A stretch of 64,000 bases of DNA. Source: Symbiodinium microadriaticum (lineage: Eukaryota > Sar > Dinophyceae > Suessiales > Symbiodiniaceae). A model generated the notes under the pieces. The model made no database searches. It was not told the origin of the DNA and saw only the letters and a list, made by a program, of their open reading frames with translations. The DNA is taken from assembly GCA_001939145.1 (NCBI GenBank), contig LSRX01000331.1, positions 516,700 to 580,699 on the forward strand, given 5' to 3'. The translations under genes and the position numbers were made by a program. Every line of letters begins with the position of its first letter. Positions within the stretch are counted from its first letter, which is position 1. This document shows positions 57,211 to 64,000 of this stretch, in pieces.

Positions 57211-57275
57211 TTTATTTGGCTCCACGGGCGTTTAGCAGATCTTCGGATCCATGCTGGCGTCTTCCAAAACTTTCA

Positions 57276-57291
57276 TTCAACATGAATAGAG
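57276..57291. repeat. Target-site duplication, right copy
   Basis: TTCAACATGAATAGAG, identical to 47427-47442. Confidence 0.9.
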
Positions 57292-59200
57292 GCTAGCTGC
57301 GCACTATTGAATTGAACACTTGGATTTTCCATTTATTCCAAAACAGCCCCATAGGTTTGCCACCAAGTCTATTTGCAAGCTCGGTCTTGTTGCCGAACGT
57401 GTCTGACAGAAAAGTTCCAAATGCAGCTGCTTTTTGAGCAATCCGAACTGATGTGACGCGCTGACTAACAGTGGGCATAACGCATTTTTCCTAGTAATAT
57501 TCTGAATGCCTTCCGATAGTATGCAGCAATCGATGTATGCTCTGAGTGTTGGCCCCAAAAATGAGGGTGCCATCCGAATGTAAGACCTCGGAGAAATTTT
57601 ATTCCATCATTGCAGGTTCCATCTGTTGAGGGCTTCCAATTTGTCTTCTTGTCCACAACTCGGCTTTTATGTTTGTAGAGAGTGCAAACATCACTAAGGT
57701 AAATAAGGAAGACACCCTTGGCGAGTCCCTGTCTACTGAGTACCGATCCCACTTCCGAGCATGTCACTTTGAACCGAGGTTTCGAATAAAAGCTTTCTGT
57801 CAAGTTGTAAATTCGAAGGGGACTTTGAACCGTCTCATTGAGTCCTTTATCAAACGCTTTCTACTATCAAGGTACTTCCTGACTTTTTCTGAAATGTCTT
57901 GCAATATTCTTGCTGCAAACATTGCTTGACTTGCGCTATTGCCTTTTCTGAACCCATATTGAGTTGCCATGAGTCATTCGTCTAGGCCCTTATCAAGACA
58001 CAATTTTCACAAGGCTGCAACAATTTTATAGCACGCCTTCAACAATGATATTGGTCTATAGTTGACAGTTTTGAAGCATCCCCTGTCTTGTAGATTGAAA
58101 CAACCACTGCATGTAGATGAAAGGGGTCCATATTACGTTGTCCGAGACATACGTTCGATGCGTGAAGTAGCTGCTTCTTGTTATCGTCTTCCAGCCATTC
58201 AAATAATAATAATAATAATACTCTTAGGGATACCGTCATTGCCTGCCATTTTGTTCCTCTTGACTCTGCAAAAGTACATAGTCCAACTTCACTATTGTGA
58301 AATCGGAATCATCAATCATGGGGAGTTCTCACGATCCGGCCTTTGGTGCTGATTGTCTTTTGCCTGCCACTGGACCGATTCCGAACACTCGGCAGCTTTG
58401 TGTGTGTATTGTTTGTATTGGACATGTTTACAGCTGATGTCTTCAAATTTTCATGAAACTTGGAGAAAATTCACCCGTCCATCCCATTTGAAACCAACTC
58501 GTCTAATAGCGCATCTCCTTGTGCTCGTTAAGTGATGACTTCCTGACTGAGTTGGTTTGCCATATCGTCATCTCCATTCTCAGCTGCCTCGCATTTACAC
58601 TCAAGCAACGTCCATATTCGTATTGGGATATATATATATATATGTGTATGTAGGATCTTTTCTGTTCGGGATGTTTCTTCGGCAAAGCTGCGCAACTTCT
58701 CCTGATAATTTCGTTTGTTCCAGAACAGTAGTTTCAGGGTTGTTGAGTATGTCTGGAGCGCTCGCAAGATGTCTGATCTGGTCATTTGACAGCGGCTGGT
58801 TCTTGTAGTAGGGGTTCGAAAATGAAGAATGCTTGGCCTTATTGTTGTATCATGAGCCTTCAACTTGAATATAACCTCAGACATCAGGAGCTTATGATCT
58901 CCTTCCGTTGTATGGACATAGGTTGTGGAAACATTCGTGATCACGTTTGTCCTTTCGTCATTAATGCGTATGTAGTCATATAGTCCATCTGTGCATAACT
59001 CCGATTGCCATGGGGCCTTCCAAGCTCTTGCTCCAAATTTTTGGTGTAACTAACTGTTCTTCCGACTTATCTTTAAAGGTATTTCGTGCGTGCGCTTAAG
59101 CATTTAGATCGTTTGTGAAACAAAACTCATAAAGTTAAACCGATATTGAAACTGCGCCTTATTGAGACTGGCTAGTGAAACATACGATGCACCGCGTGTG
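57292..59200 (-). pseudogene. 5' part of the old LINE: endonuclease end and RT relic
   Basis: Minus-strand remnant. About 58900-58790: GDHKLLMSEVIFKLK, resembling the final SDH strand of an APE-like endonuclease. About 58130-58042: HAVVVSIYKTGDASKLST, matching the ...A-x-VVSIYKKGD... entry motif of LINE reverse transcriptases. About 57740-57690: SRQGLAKGVFLIYLSDV, resembling the RQG-x(6)-LF palm motif B region. Then WKIQVFNSIVRS abuts the insertion point. Many stops and shifts. The remainder is at 47442-46854, so the young LINE cut it just after the RT domain. The 5' limit near 59.2 kb is a guess. Confidence 0.65.
58200..58222. repeat. (AAT)n microsatellite
   Basis: About seven AAT triplets within the old LINE relic. 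Confidence 0.85.
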
Positions 59201-60441
59201 TGTGGGCCAATAGCACCCCGCTGCCAGCTCAAATGGTAAAGCTCTTACAATCCTTGCATTACAGTTCCAAGAACAATTTTGAGTAGAGTATTTGTACGTC
59301 GCACTAAGAGTTTCCATAAGCTCATGACAATGATCTGTGAAGCATTGGGCTCCGAGCAACAGGCGTGTGGAGCATGGATCTAAATTATGTTCAAGTTGAA
59401 TACCCATACTACGCGCACTTATCTGTTGAACGTTTTTGACATATCTTGCCATCCTTTTCGATATCACAATACCTACAACCTTGTGCGCTCGACAGATCCA
59501 GCCTTATATTTCGTTCTTAATCGGAGATGCTTCAGGACCAGTACATGGTGTATCGTTTTGAATTACTGTTGATTTTGGTTCTTTGTGGGCATAGAACATA
59601 TATGCTGTGTTGGCGCATTGCGTGAATAACACGTTCGCGCCTCGATATAGACGAAAGCCGTTTTTAATTGAGCGTGGCCGCAATCATGTCTCGCAGGCAT
59701 GATGGTTCAAACACGTCCGTTTGAAAGGCTGAAGTCTGTATGCGGTCGCTTTGTGAGCTATAACTGCGCTTTTGGCAGAACAAATAGTTCGTTGACAAGT
59801 CGTGCACACTCGTTTCATGGGCAAACAAATGCCATTGACTTGTCAAATCAGTTGCTTTTTATTGCAAAAGCCTCTGCCGCCGCACCAAGGGCCGAAGACC
59901 AAGGTGGGTGGGAGGGCCACACCTACGCAAAGTCGAAAGTTCTTGAGACAAAAAACATTCGATGCATTCGCTCGCAGAACTCTATGTTATGGCTAACGAG
60001 CAAGTTCTGCATGCTCACATTCCGCTGCACCAAAAGAGCAACAGACTGCACTACCGAAAGCGATACCCTCTTTTGTGCTGCAACGGTCAACAGTGTGGAT
60101 CGCCGAAGGTTGTTCGTTCAAAAAGAAGCACCTGCTTCCGAATGGAACGCTTCGGGCATTGGACAAGCCTCTGTCGCCATAAAAACCAAACAGCTGAAAC
60201 ACGACAAAAACAAACCACATGCAGCGAGTGTCGCACAGTAGAGGCCTAGTCCAAAGGGAGCCGATCGCAGTGTTTGGATCCAATCTTGCCTCATGGGCGC
60301 GAAACTGTTAAATAAGGAAACGCAGGTCGGCTTCATGACCACCCAATTTCCAAAAGCCCCACTGTACCGGGCTTTCACTGTTAGGCAGCGACATTCAGGT
60401 CGGATCGCCCAATGCAACCATCGGGGGTTTAACCCGCTTCT
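59201..60441. other. No supportable gene
   Basis: A 180-residue plus frame (59699-60241) and overlapping minus frames exist, but no motif supports them. It may be decayed retroelement sequence between the old LINE and the right-edge YR element. Confidence 0.4.
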
Positions 60442-61689
60442 TCAGCTACAAAAGGTAGCTCCCCACGGTCGAATAGGTATTCGTGGCCGGTAACGGAGAG
60501 TTTGTGCTTCCAGCACTGCTCCCCGTCTCTGCTCGCTCAGATGACTCGGCTGATCGGCTCGTGCAGGTTGATCTACTGGCCGCCCGTCAGCGGTGGTAGA
60601 TGCCGGGGCCGAAGAGCTCGTTCCGGCGGTTGACGAGGCAGCCTTGGGTGGAGCACCAGCCGGCTTCGGGACCTCCACAGCAGGTGAGCCAGCGGACTTT
60701 GGAGCAGTTCTAATCGATCCGGCCGCTTCAGCAAGTGGAGACGCTGAGATCTTCCGAGGCTCATCATCGGCTGCAGGGTGCGAACCGTCTGAAGTGGTGT
60801 CGCCCTGGGCCGTACAACGCCACTGCGCCATGTGTGACCTGCTGCAGTTCGGCGCGGGTTCCGTGGCAAAACCCGTAGGTGTGTAGCCGACGAGGAGCTC
60901 GCAGCTGGGAATGGTGTGCAAAGTGCGAGACCTCCTTCCTTTTCCAGCCAAGTAAGCGGCCTTCGCCATTGGCCCTGGTCCAAAAGGTGGGGCCGTCGGC
61001 GTGGCAGAGTGACAGCCGGCTCCGTGAAGTCCATGGGCTCGGAGTCTTTTTTGCTGGGGGCGGTGACGCCACGACATATGTCTTGTGTGCGGGCTCCAGA
61101 TGAAGAAGCTCGGGGCGGCAGCGCCTTTGACGAAGTGCTCCCTCCCTTGCCCTTTCCTTTCGGAGAAGCTCTGGCTCGGGGCGTGGCTGTCCAGGCGGCG
61201 GATGAGCTGGTCCTCCGGTTCCAGTGTTGGCCATCATGTTGTCGTGGAGAATTCTAAGGCCAGGGTTGAGGAGGATCTCCTTCGCGCTGCCAAGAGCTTG
61301 CATTCTGAGCATGGCACTCTCTCCGCCTCCAAATGTATCCTTGTCGGGCTGCATCTGCACAGCCTTTCACTTCTAGGCCTCCATCACCTCATTCATCTTC
61401 ATCGGCGAACCAGGAGCGATGTCCAAAAACTCCCAGGCACTACCCCATTGCCGGGTCCAGTCGCGGAGTTGACTCCGGCCTATTCCAGCTCCACGAGGAG
61501 TCGAGGAGCATCGCCACGTTCCGCGATGCGAGGCAACGAAAGGGTGGTGCGCCGAAAAGAAGAGAAATACGCTTGCTTGAGCAGAGAAAATTCGCGAACA
61601 AACGTGTCACACTCCACCGCACCGCACGTCAGAGCTACTACCTTGAGCATGCTGCTGGGGTTGCACTGCAAAACAGGTCGGGAAGTGAG

Positions 61690-61979
61690 CATGTTACGTG
61701 ATCTACCAGGCGCAACAGCAAGGTCAGTGTAAAGGTGAGCGTGGACTGCATCAGACTTCCAGCCCCCAAAACGCTTAAGTCTCAATAGTAGTTACTGCCA
61801 ACATAGCCGCGGCACCTTCGGAGGCTGCGCGACGCGACCAAGTGTGCTGGATGCCCGATGCCCACAGCAGCAAGCCTCAGAACTTCCGAGATCCCTTCCC
61901 TAGAGAAGCCTATGCCTTGCTTGCCCAGCACAGACAGGAGAGCTAGGATCATGAACCCACAGAGGGTTGAGGCGGGCAC
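61690..61979 (-). pseudogene. YR recombinase C-terminal boxes, frameshifted
   Basis: Frame 61979-61782 ends VASRSLRRCRG, corresponding to the HSLR-x-GGA box of dinoflagellate YR elements but with Arg where the catalytic His is expected. Frame 61785-61690 then reads RLKRFGGWKSDAVHAHLY, the final box with the Trp (His/Trp site) and the candidate nucleophile Tyr. The frame change and the His loss show decay. Confidence 0.6.
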
Positions 61980-62140
61980 GCTCCCTAAGGGCCTTGACGG
62001 GACATATCGCCTGTAGCAGCCTGTGGCATGTTGAAGTCCAAGATGCCCCCTCCCAAATTGGTCTCCTTTAGAGCTCTCAACTGAACAGCAAGAGAATCAG
62101 CTTCTTGGGTGGGACACTGGTGACCGTCCTTAAGAAGTCC

Positions 62141-62560
62141 TTATCGCTCCCTCCAAACCCGAAAAGAGACACTCAGCAAGTCAACCGCAAGAATATACTC
62201 GGAGGCCCTAAGCATGCAAAACCAGCCAGAGCTCGGCGCTCGGCGGTTCGACTCCAGGTAGGCTTTTTGAGCCAGCACAGCATCATCGGTGTCACCGGAC
62301 CTACGTTCGTGATGGGCGCGCCATCCCAGAGCTGAACCCTCACCGCCAGGGGCGGCTAAAAGGAAGCGTATTCCAGAGAGTCGTTGTTTGATGCCGTAGG
62401 CGGTGCGACCCATGTTTTGGTGCAGAAAAGCCACGAACCTGAGCAGCCAACCTTCGTCTGGGTGGAACACCCGTCCCGGACATAAATAGGCAGCCCGTTG
62501 CTTTTATCAGGCGTTGTAAGACTTTCGACTGAAGTCGGCGAGTTTGCTAAGGACCGCTTC
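62141..62560 (-). pseudogene. YR recombinase N-terminal and core part
   Basis: Frame 62470-62141 reads EGWLLRFVAFLHQNMGRTA, GIKQRLSGIRFL and then GWFCMLRASEYI. The first two match the SAM-like core-binding domain of tyrosine recombinases (start of the enzyme). The last matches the helix just before the first catalytic Arg region of the dinoflagellate YR family. The piece immediately upstream (KLADFSRKSYNA, MSGTGVPP) appears in adjacent frames. Confidence 0.65.
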
Positions 62561-62699
62561 CTGACCAACTTGGTCCAACCAAGGCCCCCCCTTTTGGCCT
62601 TGGGTCAGCGAAAAACTTGTCCCTCTCTTCTCCCAATAGCACCGGACTAACTCAACCCCTGTAGGGTTTTTCCGATTTCCAGGCCCTCCGCCCAATTGG

Positions 62700-63330
62700 G
62701 TGTCGCGATCAAGGTTCCGTTTCGTGAGCCAAACCTCTGTAACTGCTGACGAGCCTCTTTTTCCTCCGGATCCAAGCAGTCCCCGACGCGCCGGAGGCCA
62801 GAGATTAGTTGGGACTCCTTGAGCCCGGACGAGCTCCTTCACACTGAGAGGTCTCACTTCGCCGCCTTCACACGGAATCAGCGTAGCAGAGGGGCCTCTG
62901 AAGTCTTTGGTGGGAAGCACAAAGGCACACGGGACTCGTCATCTTGTGTACCAGGCATTAGGGCGGAACACCGCCCGGACCCTTCAAATGTGCGAAAGGG
63001 TGCCGCAGCCAAGGGTTTGCGGTGGTAACAATGCCGGGCTCTTGCACAAGCGTACCGGACAGAGGCGTGGCGCCTTTGACTGTACCCGGGTCAAGCGGAA
63101 TAAGCCTGAATAAGCTGCATCGATTGGGGCGGGTTTGCCCGGAAATACTCCAGGCCTCCTTCCTTCCAGCAGAGTAGGAGGTTGCTACGCCTGGCAATGA
63201 CGGAACCAAGCTGGGAGCTGACATATGAACACAGGCGGACTTGCCCGAACACATCCATGAGGCGGGCCTGCAACGCGCCCACATCGAACTGTGGCGAGGG
63301 CAACCAATAATCTAAGGATCTTAGCAAAGC
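62700..63330 (-). pseudogene. Probable C5-DNA methyltransferase remnant in the YR element
   Basis: Between RNase H and recombinase. Frame 62920-62507 contains PLSVKELVRAQGVPTNLW (about 62851-62797), resembling the R-x-L-(S/T)-x-x-E-x-x-R-x-QG-(F/V)-P motif at the end of C5-cytosine methyltransferases, and runs on into the recombinase linker. Frame 63327-63091 has QARLMDVFGQVRLC and SVIARRSNLLLCW, loosely like the Q-x-R-x-R / RRPRLFW strand. The catalytic PCQ and ENV motifs are not found, so the domain is at best eroded. Confidence 0.35.
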
Positions 63331-63414
63331 GAGATCGCTGGAGGCCTTTCGGGCCCTGCAAAAACGTGAACCAGGCTCGTGGACGCTTACCAGGTTCCCA
63401 GGCCTTGAAGAGCT

Positions 63415-63996
63415 TCAGGGCAATAACACAGCTGGTGACCTCGAGTTGGTCCTCGACGTGAAGGACTTCCCAAGGCTCCCGCAAACCAATTTGGGTTTCC
63501 CATGAGTAAGCTGCCGTGCTACCTGAGAGTGTGTATCGTACACCAGGGCAGAACGCCTTGCATCTTGCAAGAACTGTTCCCAGTACATTTCAGTAGTGCT
63601 TTCTTCCCAGCCTTCGGCAAGGAGCTGAGCTCGGACGACCCCCAGGTCTTCCCGGCTTAGCCAATCCGCCAGTTGGTCCCGATGAGTCAGAGTGCAGATG
63701 GGATGAACAGTATAGATCTGTTCTGCCTCAAGTCTTCGCACAAGACGGACAAGCAGACTTGCAATCCGATTGCCCGGCCGCCGTTTGCGCAACCACGAGC
63801 GGACATTGGCGTTATCAGTGACGTAGAGGATCAGGTCCCCCATCCAGTGGGGGCCCGGATGACATGCCAGAACGACGAAAGCCAACAGCTCCATGATGAA
63901 GGCCGGTGAGGTTCCCGGGGACGAAGTCCACCTCTCAACGAGGGTCACGTCCAACAAACAGTGGTCAGCGAGGGCTACCACGGAGTGAACCTTCAT
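63415..63996 (-). pseudogene. RNase H domain of the right-edge YR retroelement
   Basis: 193-residue frame. Catalytic-type residues: Glu in FIMELLAFVVL, Asp in LYVTDNANVRSWL, and Asp in THRDQLADWLSRED. The stretch WLRKRRPGNRIASLLVR fits the family spacing. The first Asp strand would lie near or beyond the window edge. This degrades the RNA of the RNA-DNA hybrid during reverse transcription. Downstream, THSQVARQLTH and later residues enter the linker before the methyltransferase-like part. It is the best-preserved part of this element. Confidence 0.7.
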
Positions 63997-64000
63997 GGCA

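Larger units (their letters stand above)
47443..57275 (+). mobile_element. Full-length LINE (non-LTR retrotransposon), OTU-ORF1 type
   Basis: 9833 bp bounded by a perfect 16-bp target-site duplication. Contains two long intact ORFs: ORF1 (47528-53242) and ORF2 (53239-57210). The 5' leader before the first ORF1 ATG is 85 bp, and the 3' untranslated part is only 65 bp with no poly(A). ORF2 carries an APE-like endonuclease, RT and RNase H, placing the element in the broad I/R1-like group of LINEs rather than the L1 or RTE types. Intact frames, all catalytic motifs and an undiverged duplication argue for recent retrotransposition. It landed inside an older LINE in opposite orientation. Confidence 0.92.
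60442..64000 (-). mobile_element. Second tyrosine-recombinase retroelement, partial, with DNMT-like segment
   Basis: Minus-strand element running off the right edge. Visible order: RNase H (63996-63415), probable DNA cytosine methyltransferase remnant (about 63330-62795), tyrosine recombinase (about 62560-61690), then a low-complexity Ala/Pro/Ser-rich tail frame (61077-60442). It is in several frames and so inactive. Dinoflagellate retrotransposons carrying C5-DNA methyltransferases have been described. The order here fits such a polyprotein, but the methyltransferase call is tentative. Gag and RT would lie right of the window. The left boundary is not defined; no split direct repeats could be tested. 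Confidence 0.6.

Noticed and set aside
59699-60241. 180-residue plus-strand frame
   Set aside because: No recognisable domain, and overlapping minus frames are equally long.
1-64000. Dinoflagellate spliced-leader relics (TTTTGGCTCAAG-type), tRNA and rRNA genes
   Set aside because: By eye I found only partial matches such as TTTGGCTC near 610 and 47230, with no convincing relic, and no cloverleaf or rRNA core. A covariance-model scan would be decisive.

Overview
The window looks like nuclear DNA of a dinoflagellate, probably a Symbiodiniaceae-like alga. Conventional bacterial-style genes are absent. Recognisable host coding sequence is cut into small exons with GT, GC and GA intron donors and AG acceptors. 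All host exons I can support lie on the minus strand, as expected for unidirectional dinoflagellate gene arrays. Several retroelement types typical of dinoflagellates are present. I saw no tRNA, rRNA, CRISPR or operon. The N runs at 10490-10595 and 38864-39363 mark an assembled scaffold.

Host part (about 1.9-21.7 kb, minus strand). The best host gene is a NEIL3-type DNA glycosylase at 17509-13004. Its exons can be joined in phase from a MVEGPSC N-terminus, through the HFGMSG and H2TH (LPGVGN) segments, to a Cys4 zinc finger, two GRF zinc fingers and a basic C-terminus. Around it are weaker exon clusters: a Pro/Tyr/Gly-rich protein (4345-3430), an unknown C-terminal exon (9209-8929), an EF-hand gene (12756-11206) and a second EF-hand exon set (21740-17690).

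Mobile part. A degenerate Copia-like gag lies at about 25.2-24.2 kb. A tyrosine-recombinase (DIRS/Ngaro-like) retroelement spans 31159-35338 on the minus strand and has split direct repeats in the order A1-ORFs-B1-A2-B2. An old, decayed minus-strand LINE (about 59.2-46.85 kb) is interrupted by a 9.83 kb full-length plus-strand LINE (47443-57275) with a perfect 16-bp target-site duplication. The young LINE encodes a 1904-residue ORF1 with an OTU-type cysteine protease domain and zinc fingers, and an ORF2 with AP-like endonuclease, reverse transcriptase and RNase H, all with their catalytic motifs. ORF1 and ORF2 overlap by GTGA, and ORF2 has no ATG ahead of its endonuclease domain. At the right edge (64000 to about 61.4 kb, minus strand) is a second tyrosine-recombinase retroelement whose order is RNase H, a probable DNA cytosine methyltransferase remnant, then recombinase.

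The rest is non-coding as far as I can see: microsatellites (CATA, TA/CA, GAGT, CCA, GCAGTR), a 42-bp minisatellite, a 31-bp tandem duplication and diverged dispersed repeats.
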